A stretch of DNA of 64,000 nt, taken from positions 32,179-96,178 of the forward strand of contig NZ_JAHKJW010000012.1 of assembly GCF_019710745.1 (NCBI RefSeq). The letters are read 5' to 3'. Of this stretch, positions 52,474-61,050 are shown piece by piece. The translations under genes and the position numbers were made by a program. Position 1 is the stretch's first letter, and every line of letters begins with the position of its first letter. The notes beneath the pieces are model-generated. The model was not told where the DNA came from, ran no database searches, and worked only from the letters and a program-made list of their open reading frames with translations. The stretch comes from Streptomyces beigongshangae (GTDB taxonomy: Bacteria; Actinomycetota; Actinomycetes; Streptomycetales; Streptomycetaceae).

Positions 52474-52914
52474 TCACGGGCGCGTCAGCAGCCCCTTCAC
52501 CGCACGGCCGAACATCCATCGGCCCGCCCGCTCCAGCAGCGGGTCGAAGACGCGTGGCAGCCCCCGTACGCCCAGCTCCTCGCGCCACACCACCTGCGCA
52601 CCGCCCCCGGGCTCCGGCCGTACCTCGATCTCGGCCCAGCCGACGACGGGGCGGCCGCGTTTGACGAGCCGGCACAGGCCGGGGGCGCCGTGATGCGGCG
52701 GTCGCCACACGACGACCTCCATGCGGTCGTCGAAGGCCACCGGGCCCACACCGGTCCGGGCCACGAACACGGTGCCCGCCCCGCGCGGCGGCAGCGTGAC
52801 GACGCGGACCCGCGTCAACGGCACGACCTCCGCGTGCCGTTCCCACACGGTGAGCCGCCGCCATGCCTCGTCGGCACTCAGCGGGGTGTTCCGGCGTACG
52901 AGGAAGAGAACCAC
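52474..52914 (-). CDS. SRPBCC-family protein
   Basis: A 146-residue polyketide-cyclase/START-like protein. It probably starts at GTG 52914, which gives VVLFLVRRNTPLSADEAWR, the usual opening of the family in Streptomyces; the ribosome binding site is poor. Other segments are WERHAEVVPLTRVRVVTLPP, GPVAFDDRMEVVVWRPP and VGWAEIEVRPEPGGGAQVVW. The fold binds a hydrophobic small molecule. Function in this genome is unknown. The 52277-52473 gap next to it has GTGACGC repeats but no gene. Confidence 0.8.
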   Translation of the reverse strand: MVLFLVRRNTPLSADEAWRRLTVWERHAEVVPLTRVRVVTLPPRGAGTVFVARTGVGPVAFDDRMEVVVWRPPHHGAPGLCRLVKRGRPVVGWAEIEVRPEPGGGAQVVWREELGVRGLPRVFDPLLERAGRWMFGRAVKGLLTRP

Positions 52915-53109
52915 TCCGGAATCGTATGCACACGGAAGCGGCAACGCGCCGCAACCGCGGTCCGACCCGCCCCCGTCGGTCCGGACACCACTGGGGTTCC
53001 GGGCCTGTCCTGTGCTCTGGATCACGTGCTCCGCGTTGAGCGGGGAACGGGGGCAATTCCCGTACCTCACCACGACACCCGTACGGCGAATGCGAGGATG
53101 AGGCCCGTC

Positions 53110-53808
53110 ATGACTGCTGGGTGGGGTGTTCGCACGGTGCGGGCCGCGGTGTTCGCGGTCGTCTGCGTGCTGCTCGCCGCCCTCGGCCACGTGATGATGT
53201 CCGGCTCCCCGGTTGCCTGGTGGGCCATGGCCGCCGGGACCGCGGCGACGGGCGCCGCGGGCTGGTGCCTGGCCGGCCGGGAGCGCGGACTCCCGCTGAT
53301 CGTGTCGGTGGTGGTGGTCACCCAGGGCGCGCTCCACTGGTCGTTCTCGCTCGCGCAGTCGGCGACGGGACCGGCCGCCCCGGGCGCGGGGGCGGAAGCG
53401 GGCTCGGTCCACCGCCACTCCTCCATGGACGCCGTGGACGCCATGGACGTGGGGCACATGGGTCACGCGGGCCACATGGGCTCCGGTCACCTGGACGCGA
53501 GCCCGGTCGGGCACGCCGTGCACGACATGGACGCGGCGTCCTCGCTGGGCATGCTCGCCGCCCACCTCCTGGCCGCGCTGCTGTGCGGTCTGTGGCTGGC
53601 GTACGGCGAGCGCGCCGCCTTCCGCATCCTGCGCGCGGTGGCCGGACGGCTGGCCGCGCCCCTGCGGCTGCTGCTCGCGCTGCCGACACCGCCGCACCGC
53701 CCGCGCCTCCACGTCCGCCGCGGTTCCTCCGACCGGTCGCCGCGACGGCTCCTTCTCGTCCACGCCATCACCTCCCGGGGTCCGCCCGTGGGGACCGCTG
53801 CCATCTGA
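53110..53808 (+). CDS. His/Met-rich membrane protein
   Basis: A 232-residue protein with about four membrane helices (AAVFAVVCVLLAALGHVMM, VAWWAMAAGTAATGAAGW, LIVSVVVVTQGALHWSFSL, SLGMLAAHLLAALLCGLWLA). Between helices 3 and 4 lies a loop rich in His and Met (VGHMGHAGHMGSGHLD), typical of copper- or cobalt-binding proteins. The C-terminal tail is basic. ATG 53110 is preceded by GAGG at a proper distance; ATG 53098 is too close to that site. Metal handling is the likely role, but no copper-resistance genes are adjacent. The ECF sigma factor gene follows. Confidence 0.75.
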   Translation: MTAGWGVRTVRAAVFAVVCVLLAALGHVMMSGSPVAWWAMAAGTAATGAAGWCLAGRERGLPLIVSVVVVTQGALHWSFSLAQSATGPAAPGAGAEAGSVHRHSSMDAVDAMDVGHMGHAGHMGSGHLDASPVGHAVHDMDAASSLGMLAAHLLAALLCGLWLAYGERAAFRILRAVAGRLAAPLRLLLALPTPPHRPRLHVRRGSSDRSPRRLLLVHAITSRGPPVGTAAI

Positions 53809-53820
53809 GACAGCCGGATC

Positions 53821-53872
53821 CCCGAGGTGCCGCCCCGCGCGCCTCGGGCCCCGGCCGTACCCCGGTACGGCC
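53821..53872 (+). terminator. double hairpin
   Basis: Two successive inverted repeats: CCCGAGG with CCTCGGG (53821-53848) and GGCCGTACC with GGTACGGCC (53853-53872). They lie between the membrane-protein gene and the sigma factor gene. Confidence 0.5.
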
Positions 53873-53944
53873 GCACCCCCTCGCCGGGCCGACGCGCGTC
53901 CGCGCGGCCGGTCCGGATCACGGATGACCCGAGAAGGACACCTG

Positions 53945-54742
53945 GTGATCACTCCTGCCCCGCCCGTCCCACGCGACGGAAGCGACAGCAGCAGCAACCA
54001 CAGCGACAAGATCAGCAGCAACAAGATCAGCAGCGGCGAGAACAGCAGCAGTGGGAACAGCGGCGACGGCGACGGCCGCCCGCGCGGTGCGCGCATCCCG
54101 CGGCGGCCGGACGCCGCCGCCGAATCCGCCGACGAGTCGATAACCGCCTGGGCGCTGGCCGCCCGGACCGGTGACCCGGACGCAGTCGAGCGGTTCGTGC
54201 GCGCCCTGCACCGTGACGTCGTGCGCTACGTGGCGTACCTCTCCGCCGACCCCCAGGCCGCCGACGACCTGGCCCAGGACACGTTCCTGCGGGCACTCGG
54301 CAGCCTGCACCGGTTCGAGGGGCGCTGCTCGGCCCGCACGTGGCTGCTGGCCATCGCACGCCGCGCGGTGGTCGACAGCCTCCGGTACGCCGCCGCCCGG
54401 CCGCGTCTGTCCGACGTACCGGACTGGCGGCTGGCGGTCGAACGGGCCCAGCCGTGCGGCCTGCCCGGCTTCGACGAGGGGATCGCGCTCCTCGACCTGC
54501 TGGCCGGGCTGCCCGACGAGCGCCGTGAGGCGTTCGTCCTCACCCAGCTGATGGGGCTGCCCTACGCGGAGGCGGCCGAACTCAGCGGCTGCCCCGTCGG
54601 AACGGTCCGCTCCCGGGTGGCGCGCGCCCGGGCGACGCTCATCGGCCTGCTCGCCGAGCCGGACCCGCCCGCCGGGACCGGCTCGCCCTCCGGGGCCGGT
54701 GTGTTCGCCGGGGCCGACGCGCCCGCCGCCCTGGCCGCCTGA
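53945..54742 (+). CDS. ECF RNA polymerase sigma factor
   Basis: A 265-residue sigma-70 family (ECF) protein. GTG 53945 follows GAGAAGGA at eight bases and is preferred over ATG 53924. Residues 8-50 are Ser/Asn/Asp-rich, encoded by AGC/AAC repeats, and disordered. Region 2 is DPDAVERFVRALHRDVVRYV, with SADPQAADDLAQDTFLRALG. Region 4 is LLAGLPDERREAFVLTQLMG, with LSGCPVGTVRSRVARARATL. No anti-sigma gene is next to it, but the upstream His/Met-rich membrane protein could be a sensor partner. A strong hairpin follows. Confidence 0.92.
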   Translation: MITPAPPVPRDGSDSSSNHSDKISSNKISSGENSSSGNSGDGDGRPRGARIPRRPDAAAESADESITAWALAARTGDPDAVERFVRALHRDVVRYVAYLSADPQAADDLAQDTFLRALGSLHRFEGRCSARTWLLAIARRAVVDSLRYAAARPRLSDVPDWRLAVERAQPCGLPGFDEGIALLDLLAGLPDERREAFVLTQLMGLPYAEAAELSGCPVGTVRSRVARARATLIGLLAEPDPPAGTGSPSGAGVFAGADAPAALAA

Positions 54743-54747
54743 CGGCA

Positions 54748-54778
54748 GGGGGTGCCGGCCACCGGGGCCGGCACCCCC
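54748..54778 (+). terminator. sigma factor gene terminator
   Basis: A perfect 13-base inverted repeat (GGGGGTGCCGGCC and GGCCGGCACCCCC) with a five-base loop begins six bases after the sigma factor stop codon. Confidence 0.8.
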
Positions 54779-54880
54779 GCACCGGTCACCTCTTTCACAA
54801 TGTCTCCTATGTGATGTTTCGTACTTCTGTGACCAGGTGACCCGGACAGCACACCGGACCCAGAAGGGGAGTGCTGAAGG

Positions 54881-55711
54881 ATGATCACCCAGGAGCAGAT
54901 CCCGGCCGTACTGGAACACCCCGTGTACGACGCCGACGGCAGCAAGATCGGGGACGCCAATCACGTCTTCTTCGACGACGTGACCGGTCAGCCGGAGTGG
55001 GTCAGCATCAAGACCGGCTTCTTCGGCACCAGCGAGTCGTTCGTACCGCTCCGGGAAGCGGTCATGGTCGAGGACCACCTGGAGGTGCCCTACCCGAAGG
55101 GCAAGGTCAAGGACGCGCCCCACGTCGACGTCGACAGCGGCGGCCACCTGTCCGAGACGGAGGAGGTCAGGCTGTACGAGTACTACGGCATGGCCTGGGA
55201 CGACGCCTGGCAGCAGGCCAACCAGCCCGGCGGAGGCGGCTGGGCACACTCCGGGATCGCCGACACCACCGACACCGCCGGGGTCGTCGGCACCACGGGA
55301 CAGGACATGCCGTCCGCCGGGGACGAGGCGATGACCCGGTCCGAGGAGCACATGCACGTCGGCGCCGAGCGGTACGAGGCGGGACGGGCCCGGCTGCGCA
55401 AGTACGTGGTGACGGAGGAGGTCCAGCAGACGGTGCCCCTGCGCCACGAGGAGGTGCGCGTCGAGCGGGAGCCGATCACGGACGCGAACCGGGGCGACGC
55501 CATGGCCGGCCCGGAGATCACCGAGGCCGAGCACGAGGTCACCCTGCACGCGGAGCGCCCCGTGGTGCACACCGAGGCCGTCCCGGTGGAGCGGGTGCGC
55601 CTGAACACCGAGGAAGTCGTGGACGAGGAGACCGTCACGGGCGAGGTCCGCAAGGAGCGGATCGCCGCCGAGGGCGCGGAGGACGAGGAGAGGGGTCGCC
55701 CGCCCCTGTAG
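54881..55711 (+). CDS. PRC-barrel/DUF2382 stress protein
   Basis: A 276-residue protein. Residues 1-100 are a PRC barrel (VYDADGSKIGDANHVFFDDV, PEWVSIKTGFFGTSESFVPL). A linker follows. Residues about 165-276 form a YsnF/AvaK-type DUF2382 domain with the repeated ARLRKYVVTEEVQQTVPLRH, EEVRVEREPI and TEAEHEVTLHAERPV pattern. Such proteins are general-stress or osmotic-stress induced in Streptomyces. The GAAGGGGAG site 15 bases upstream and an AT-richer promoter region (54785-54835, TTTCACAATG, TATGTGATG) support the start and suggest sigma-dependent stress control. Confidence 0.92.
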   Translation: MITQEQIPAVLEHPVYDADGSKIGDANHVFFDDVTGQPEWVSIKTGFFGTSESFVPLREAVMVEDHLEVPYPKGKVKDAPHVDVDSGGHLSETEEVRLYEYYGMAWDDAWQQANQPGGGGWAHSGIADTTDTAGVVGTTGQDMPSAGDEAMTRSEEHMHVGAERYEAGRARLRKYVVTEEVQQTVPLRHEEVRVEREPITDANRGDAMAGPEITEAEHEVTLHAERPVVHTEAVPVERVRLNTEEVVDEETVTGEVRKERIAAEGAEDEERGRPPL

Positions 55712-55730
55712 CGGGCACGCGGAACGGTCG

Positions 55731-55756
55731 CGCCCGCCCCACCGATGGGGCGGGCG
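55731..55756 (+). terminator. hairpin terminator
   Basis: Ten-base perfect arms CGCCCGCCCC and GGGGCGGGCG with a six-base loop lie 20 bases after the stop of the PRC-barrel gene. Confidence 0.7.
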
Positions 55757-55879
55757 TCCGCATCCGCCGACGGCCGGGCCGTCAGGACCGGTCACCTGCC
55801 GTGCCACCGGTCACCTGCCGCGCCGCCCGGGTCCGTCGAAAGGCGCGGCGTGACCACGGTGGGCGCGGCTGCGCCGGCC

Positions 55880-56584
55880 CTACTCCGCCGGGACGAGGAT
55901 CCTGCCGAGCCGGACCGACAGGCCGTCGAGGACGACACCGAGCCCGAACTCGAGTGCCTCGGTGCGCGCGGCGCGCGGATCGGCGTTCAGTCGGGCCTGT
56001 TCCGCCGTCCTCGCCTGCAGACGGGGGAACTGGGCCACGATCTGGTTGGCGTGGGTCATGGCCTCCTGCAGCCTTAGCTGCAGTTTCTCGTCGTCCTTCC
56101 CGTTCTTCCCGTCCTTCATCATCATGGTCTGCGTGGAGTCCTGGTACGTCGCGCCGATCACGAAGGTGAAGAGCGTGTTGACCGCCCAGTCGAGGTCGGT
56201 CCTGGTGAAACCCGCGGCTTCGAAGATGGCGTAGCAGTGGTCCTGGTAACGGGCCATTCCGGCGCCGTAGGCCAGGCAACTGGGGACCGCGGGGATCAGC
56301 CAGTGATGTGTGACGCCGAGCGCGTAAGTGCTGCGCGCCAGCTCGACGGCTGCCTGCCGCCACCCCACCCGCACGGGGTCGAGCATCGAGATCTCACTCC
56401 AGATCCGGTCGCTGGCCAACGCGATCAGATTTTCCTTGCTCTGCACGTGCCAGTACACCGACGTCGCGGCCGAGCCCAGACGCTGGCCCAGTCGTCGCAT
56501 GCTCAGACCGTCGAGCCCTTCCTCGTCGAGCAGGTCGATGGCGGCACTGACGATCTGAGCCCGGCTCATGGTTCGACGTGTCAT
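55880..56584 (-). CDS. TetR-family regulator
   Basis: A 234-residue TetR repressor. The helix-turn-helix is AQIVSAAIDLLDEEGLDGLS, MRRLGQRLGSAATSVYWHVQ. The C-terminal TetR_C-type ligand domain has TRTDLDWAVNTLFTFVIGATYQ split by a short Met/Lys/Asp-rich stretch. It is divergent from the exporter genes with a 110-base intergenic region packed with palindromes, so it very likely represses itself and the exporter until a drug-like ligand binds. Confidence 0.93.
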   Translation of the reverse strand: MTRRTMSRAQIVSAAIDLLDEEGLDGLSMRRLGQRLGSAATSVYWHVQSKENLIALASDRIWSEISMLDPVRVGWRQAAVELARSTYALGVTHHWLIPAVPSCLAYGAGMARYQDHCYAIFEAAGFTRTDLDWAVNTLFTFVIGATYQDSTQTMMMKDGKNGKDDEKLQLRLQEAMTHANQIVAQFPRLQARTAEQARLNADPRAARTEALEFGLGVVLDGLSVRLGRILVPAE

Positions 56585-56596
56585 GTGCCAAGCCTA

Positions 56597-56679
56597 ACTT
56601 GAACACTGTCCAAGTCGCACTTGCACACCGTTCAAGTCCTGTCGTACGGTGTTCAAGTCGCAACTTGAACACCGTACGA
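56597..56679. promoter_or_regulatory. operator array between tetR and exporter genes
   Basis: Three related elements lie in 83 bases: ACTTGAACACTGTCCAAGT (56597-56615), ACTTGCACACCGTTCAAGT (56619-56637) and a perfect 17-base inverted repeat with a four-base gap (56642-56658 and 56663-56679) built from the same TTGAACACCGT half site. The spacing of the first two (22 bases, two helical turns) favours cooperative binding of TetR dimers. Confidence 0.8.
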
Positions 56680-56695
56680 GAGGAGTTGGGCGCAG

Positions 56696-57661
56696 ATGAA
56701 CGACACCCAGGACGTACCTGCCGTGTGGGTGCGGGGGTTACGTAAGTCCTATGGTGCGAAGGAGGTGCTGGCAGGCATCGACCTCGACGCGGCGGCCGGC
56801 AGTGTGTTCGCCCTGCTGGGGCCGAACGGCGCGGGAAAGACAACCGCGGTGCACATCCTCAGCACCCTGATCCAGGCCGACGAGGGACAGGTCCGTATCG
56901 CCGGCCACGACCTGCGGAAAGAGCCGAACGCCATCCGTTCGGCCATCGGTCTCACCGGCCAGTTCGCAGCGGTGGACAGGCTCCTCACCGGTGAGGAGAA
57001 CTTACGTCTGATCGCCAAGCTCCGGCACCTCGACCGGACGGCCGCCCGCCGCCGGATCGACGCCCTGCTGGAGTTGTTCGAACTCGGTGACGCGGCGAAG
57101 AAGCCCCTGCACACGTACTCCGGCGGTATGCGCCGCAAACTCGATCTGGCCCTGACCCTCCTGGACCAGCCCCCGATCATCTTCCTCGACGAGCCCACGA
57201 CCGGCCTGGATCCCCGCAGTCGGCAGGCCATGTGGGACATCGTCCGCGACGTCGTGGCCCAGGGGACCACGGTTTTCCTCACCACTCAGTACCTCGAGGA
57301 AGCAGACCGGCTCGCCGACTGGATCGCCGTGCTCGACGGCGGCACGATCGCCGCCGAAGGCACCGCCGACCAGCTCAAGGCCCGAATCGGCAGCGGCCGC
57401 ATCGAACTGCGCTTCCCCGACACCGGCACCCTCGACGCCGCGATCCGGGCGGTGCCGCGGTCGACACGCGGGGAGGGGACGCTCACCCTCACCGTTCCCA
57501 TGGAGGCCACCGGCACGCATTCGATCCGGACCGTGCTCGACCAACTGGACCGGGCGCGGATCGAACCACTCGCCCTGTCCGTGCAGACCCCCAATCTCGA
57601 CGATGTGTTCCTCGCGCTGACCGGCACGACCGGCAAGAAGGAAAGGAGCGTCACCCGATGA
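56696..57661 (+). CDS. DrrA-type ABC exporter ATPase
   Basis: A 321-residue ATP-binding subunit of the daunorubicin-resistance DrrA group. Walker A is GPNGAGKTT, the signature is TYSGGMRRKLDLALTL, Walker B is IIFLDEPTTGLDP and the switch is TTQYLEEADRL (Gln in place of His, as common in this group). The C-terminal DUF4162-like part is VPMEATGTHSIRTVLDQLDR and LSVQTPNLDDVFLALTG. It energises export by the following permease, overlapping by four bases. Codons 15 (56738-56740) and 103 (57002-57004) are TTA, read in Streptomyces by the bldA tRNA, so translation may be limited to late growth. Confidence 0.95.
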   Translation: MNDTQDVPAVWVRGLRKSYGAKEVLAGIDLDAAAGSVFALLGPNGAGKTTAVHILSTLIQADEGQVRIAGHDLRKEPNAIRSAIGLTGQFAAVDRLLTGEENLRLIAKLRHLDRTAARRRIDALLELFELGDAAKKPLHTYSGGMRRKLDLALTLLDQPPIIFLDEPTTGLDPRSRQAMWDIVRDVVAQGTTVFLTTQYLEEADRLADWIAVLDGGTIAAEGTADQLKARIGSGRIELRFPDTGTLDAAIRAVPRSTRGEGTLTLTVPMEATGTHSIRTVLDQLDRARIEPLALSVQTPNLDDVFLALTGTTGKKERSVTR

Positions 57662-58473
57662 GCGGCGCCACCCTCGCTCCGGCCGCGCGCAGTACGGCCT
57701 CACACCCGTTCAGCGACGCGCTCACCATGCTCGGGCGCAACCTCAGGCGGATGCAGCGGGACCCGTCCCAGGTGATCGTCGTCGTAGCCCTGCCGGTGAT
57801 CTTCCTGCTGTTGTTCGTGTACGTCTTCGGCAACACCCTCGGGGCCGGTATCGGGACCGGCGGGACCGACGCCTACCTCGAGTACGTCGTCCCGGGCATC
57901 CTCCTCATCGGGGTCGCCGCCGGTGCCCAGGGCACGTCCGTCTCGGTGAACACCGACATGACGGAGGGAATCATCGCGCGCTTCCGGACCATGGCCATCG
58001 CTCGCGGCGCGGTGCTGACCGGCCATGTCGCGGGCGCCATCATCCAGACCCTCCTTGGCATGGCCGGAGTGCTGGCCATCTCCCTCCTGCTCGGTTACCG
58101 GCCTGCCGCGGACGCCGTGGACTGGCTCGGCGTGGCCGGTGTGCTCACCATGGTCGCCTTCGCCCTGAGCTGGCTGGCCGTGGCGATCGGCACGTTCGCG
58201 AACTCCGCGACGATCGCCAGCAACCTGCCCATGCCGCTGGTTCTGCTGCCGTTCCTGGGCAGCAGCTTCGTCCCGGCCGACTCGATGCCCGACGGAGTGC
58301 GCTGGTTCTCGGAGTACCAGCCCTTCACACCGTTCATCGAGTCCGTCAGGAGCCTGCTCGACGGCACGCCCGCCGGCGACGACATCCTGGCCGCTGCCGC
58401 CTGGTGCTGCGCGATCGCCCTGCTCGGCTACGTCTGGGCGCTGGCTCAGTACAACCGCAGGTCCATCCGGTAG
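57658..58473 (+). CDS. DrrB-type ABC exporter permease
   Basis: A 271-residue ABC-2 permease with six predicted helices (VIVVVALPVIFLLLFVYVFG, VVPGILLIGVAAGAQGTSVS, TLLGMAGVLAISLLLG, VAGVLTMVAFALSWLAVA, LPMPLVLLPFLGSSFVPA, AAAWCCAIALLGYVWAL). The conserved EGIIARFRTMAIARGAVLTGH precedes helix 3. With the DrrA-type ATPase it forms a drug or lipid exporter induced through the TetR regulator. It is followed by a DUF4097 gene after 147 bases. Confidence 0.94.
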   Translation: MSGATLAPAARSTASHPFSDALTMLGRNLRRMQRDPSQVIVVVALPVIFLLLFVYVFGNTLGAGIGTGGTDAYLEYVVPGILLIGVAAGAQGTSVSVNTDMTEGIIARFRTMAIARGAVLTGHVAGAIIQTLLGMAGVLAISLLLGYRPAADAVDWLGVAGVLTMVAFALSWLAVAIGTFANSATIASNLPMPLVLLPFLGSSFVPADSMPDGVRWFSEYQPFTPFIESVRSLLDGTPAGDDILAAAAWCCAIALLGYVWALAQYNRRSIR

Positions 58474-58620
58474 AAGCGGACTTCCCGAGGGCGCCCCCCG
58501 GGGCACAGCGGATACCGCCGGCATACGCGTTTCCGAGCAGCTGGAGCCGACCAAGCAGCCGATGTCCCGCTCGTCCCGTCGTTCCGGGATGCCTGCCGGA
58601 CATCACGAGAGGGGAAAGCC

Positions 58621-59466
58621 ATGCCCGTTTTCGATACTCCCGAACCGATCTCCGTCACTCTGGAAATCGGTGTCGGCGACGTGCAGATCACCGCCGAGGA
58701 CCGGACCGACACCATCGTCGAGGTGCAGCCGACCGACGGGACCGACGGCTCGGACATGAAGGCATCCGGCCGGGCAAGCGTCGAGTACGACAACGGTGTA
58801 CTGACGATCAGGACACCGAAACCCCGGACGATCGACTTCTCCCGGAAGACCCGCTCGGTGGACGTGACGATCGTGCTGCCCGCCGGCTCACACGTTCGCG
58901 GCAAGGCATCGGTGGGGGACCTGCGCTGCTCCGGCCGCCTCGGGGAGTGCAGGTTCAGGACATCCGTCGGACATGTCGAACTCGATCACATCGGTCCGTT
59001 GCACCTGGGCACGGCCGGCGGCCACATCACCGTGGGACGGGTCGACGGCGACGCCGAGATCAGCACCGCGACCGGGCGGATCCGCATCGGGGAGATCGAC
59101 GGCGCGGCCGCGGTCAAGAACTCCAACGGCAGCACCGAGATCGGCAGGGTCACCGGCGACCTCCATGTCCGCGGCACCAACGGCGACATCTGCGTCGACC
59201 GCCCCTCGGGTCTCAAGACCGATGCCGAGACCGCCAACGGCAGCATCCGGGTGAGCGAAGTGACCTGCGGTGCGGTCGTGCTCAAGACATCGTCCGGTGA
59301 TCTGGAGGTCGGTATCGGTGCGGGCCGTCCGGCGAGGCTGGACCTGGCCACCGGATACGGGCGGGTGAACAACACGCTGGACGGTGCCGACGAGGCGCCC
59401 GGGGAATCGATCGATGTACAGGCACACACCTCCTACGGAGACATCACGATCCACCGCGCCCTGTGA
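58621..59466 (+). CDS. DUF4097 beta-strand repeat protein
   Basis: A 281-residue protein of the DUF4097 family, forming a right-handed beta helix or stacked beta repeats. Repeats alternate ISTATGRIRIGEID, VKNSNGSTEIGRVTGD and AETANGSIRVSEVTC. No signal peptide is seen, so it is cytoplasmic. In Streptomyces such genes commonly follow TetR-DrrAB exporters, as here. The function is not known; binding of metal or of the exported compound is possible. ATG 58621 follows GAGAGGGGAAAG. Confidence 0.9.
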   Translation: MPVFDTPEPISVTLEIGVGDVQITAEDRTDTIVEVQPTDGTDGSDMKASGRASVEYDNGVLTIRTPKPRTIDFSRKTRSVDVTIVLPAGSHVRGKASVGDLRCSGRLGECRFRTSVGHVELDHIGPLHLGTAGGHITVGRVDGDAEISTATGRIRIGEIDGAAAVKNSNGSTEIGRVTGDLHVRGTNGDICVDRPSGLKTDAETANGSIRVSEVTCGAVVLKTSSGDLEVGIGAGRPARLDLATGYGRVNNTLDGADEAPGESIDVQAHTSYGDITIHRAL

Positions 59467-59525
59467 ACGGCTCCGGGCAGCAAGAGCAAGGAGGACACCT
59501 CCGTTCGGTCGTACCGCCTGACAGA

Positions 59526-59566
59526 AGGCCGGGACCGGCGCCGGGGCACGGCGCCGGTCCCGGCCT
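59526..59566. terminator. 17-bp bidirectional hairpin
   Basis: A perfect 17-base inverted repeat (59526-59542 with 59550-59566) with a seven-base loop lies between the stops of the DUF4097 gene and the convergent ornithine hydroxylase gene. It is the longest hairpin terminator noticed in the window. Confidence 0.85.
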
Positions 59567-59579
59567 CCGGCTTCGCTGC

Positions 59580-60926
59580 TCAGCCCCCTTCGTGACCGAC
59601 CTCGACGGGGATCGCCCGGCCGGCACTCCGCCGCGCCAGACCGACGGAGATCGAGTCGGCGATCTCACCACTGCGTACGGCGATGTTCGACAGCAGTGAC
59701 GAGGTGAGTCCGTGGGTGTGCTCGGTGCCGCCCTGGAGATAGAGCCCGCAGAGCAGTTCGGGACCGGTGGCGATGCGGTAGTCCCGCCCTACTCGGTACC
59801 GTCCGTCCTCGTCCCGCAGGCAGAGGCGGTCGAGGTCGCCGAGCAGGCCGGCGGGTTCCATCGCGTCGTAGCCCGTCGCGCAGACCAGGGCGTCGAAGTC
59901 CAGCTCGTACACGTCGCCGTCGAGTCCCGTATGGAGGGAGACCCGTGTTTCGGCGTCGGCGCGCTTGACGCCGGAGACCCTGGTCAGGTTCAGCAGGTGC
60001 AGTCGTTTGTCGCCGCGTACGTCGTCGTCGTACGAGCGCTTGTACAGATCCCTGATCACCTCGTCGTCGACGACCGAGTAGTTGGTGTTGCGGTGATAGC
60101 GCCAGAAGGACTCGCGCGTCCGGGCGGTTGCGAAGTAGTAGTCGTCGACCGCCTTCGGATCGAACACCTGGTTGGCGAAGGGCGTGTCGTCCGCCACGGA
60201 GTAACCGTACGAAGGGATGACGGCCCACACCTGGGCGTGCGGCAGCTCGTCGTAGAGGAAGCGGGTGATCTCGGCTGCGCTCTGGCCCGCCCCGACCACC
60301 GCCACGCGCCGTAGCTCCGCCGGATTCATCAGGCGGTACTTCTGCAGGAACTCGGAGCTGTGCCAGACCCGCTCGTCGCACTGCGTTCCGTCGGGCATGC
60401 TCGGAACGAGCCCCGTCGAGATGACGACGTTCCGTGCGTTGATCACCCGGGTGCCCCGGCCGGCGACGTCCCGGACCTCGACCTCCAGATGGTCGGCAGG
60501 CTGTGGACCCCCGTCCTGCGGCAGCCGGATCGACGTCACGTCGGAGCCGTATGTGACGAGGTGAGCCAGGCGTTCCTGCGTCCATTCCAGGTACTGGTGG
60601 AACTCCTGACGCGTGGGGAAGAAGTCCTGGTTGTTGACGAACTGGGCCAGCCGACCCGAAGCGTGCAGATAGGCGATGAAGCTGAAACTCGACGTCGGAT
60701 TGCGGAAAGTGACCAAATCCTTGAGAAAGGATATCTGCATGGTCGTCGACGGCAGCAGCATATTGCGGTGCCAACTGAACGTGGGTTGACGTTCGAAGAA
60801 GGCGGCGCTTATATCCCGCCCCGGGGAGTCGGTCCGGCGCTCGTGCAGGGCGACGGCGAGCGACAGGTTGGACGGACCGAAACCGACACCAACCACGTCG
60901 TACGTCTCATGTTCACGGTTACCCAT
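59580..60926 (-). CDS. L-ornithine/lysine N-monooxygenase
   Basis: A 448-residue flavin N-hydroxylating monooxygenase (SidA/PvdA/CchB type). ATG 60926 follows GGAG at about nine bases. The FAD site is VVGVGFGPSNLSLAVALHE, the substrate region WHRNMLLPSTTMQISFLKDL, and the NADPH site VAVVGAGQSAAEITRFL. A second conserved piece is VCATGYDAMEPAG, then GGTEHTHGLTSSLLSNIAVR. It hydroxylates the side-chain nitrogen of ornithine (or lysine), the first step to hydroxamate siderophores or to piperazic acid. It is divergent from the dimethylargininase-like, MbtH and NRPS genes and belongs to that cluster. Confidence 0.94.
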   Translation of the reverse strand: MGNREHETYDVVGVGFGPSNLSLAVALHERRTDSPGRDISAAFFERQPTFSWHRNMLLPSTTMQISFLKDLVTFRNPTSSFSFIAYLHASGRLAQFVNNQDFFPTRQEFHQYLEWTQERLAHLVTYGSDVTSIRLPQDGGPQPADHLEVEVRDVAGRGTRVINARNVVISTGLVPSMPDGTQCDERVWHSSEFLQKYRLMNPAELRRVAVVGAGQSAAEITRFLYDELPHAQVWAVIPSYGYSVADDTPFANQVFDPKAVDDYYFATARTRESFWRYHRNTNYSVVDDEVIRDLYKRSYDDDVRGDKRLHLLNLTRVSGVKRADAETRVSLHTGLDGDVYELDFDALVCATGYDAMEPAGLLGDLDRLCLRDEDGRYRVGRDYRIATGPELLCGLYLQGGTEHTHGLTSSLLSNIAVRSGEIADSISVGLARRSAGRAIPVEVGHEGG

Positions 60927-61024
60927 AGAGAATTCTCCGCATCCCTGGAGGACCACGTCCGAGCGATCTTCAACCACCGTCGGTCCAGGCCAACCTAGAC
61001 CTGCCCAATGAATCATTCAAGGCG

Positions 61025-61050
61025 TTCGTGTCCTGTCGGCAGGACACGAA
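61025..61050. promoter_or_regulatory. palindrome in divergent NRPS-cluster promoter
   Basis: The perfect inverted repeat TTCGTGTCCTG, TCGG, CAGGACACGAA lies midway between the divergent hydroxylase and hydrolase genes. A second one, GATCAC, GGAAGT, GTGATC, is at 61092-61109. Neither resembles an iron box, and I find no iron box in this gap. They are likely binding sites of a dimeric regulator encoded elsewhere. Confidence 0.6.
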
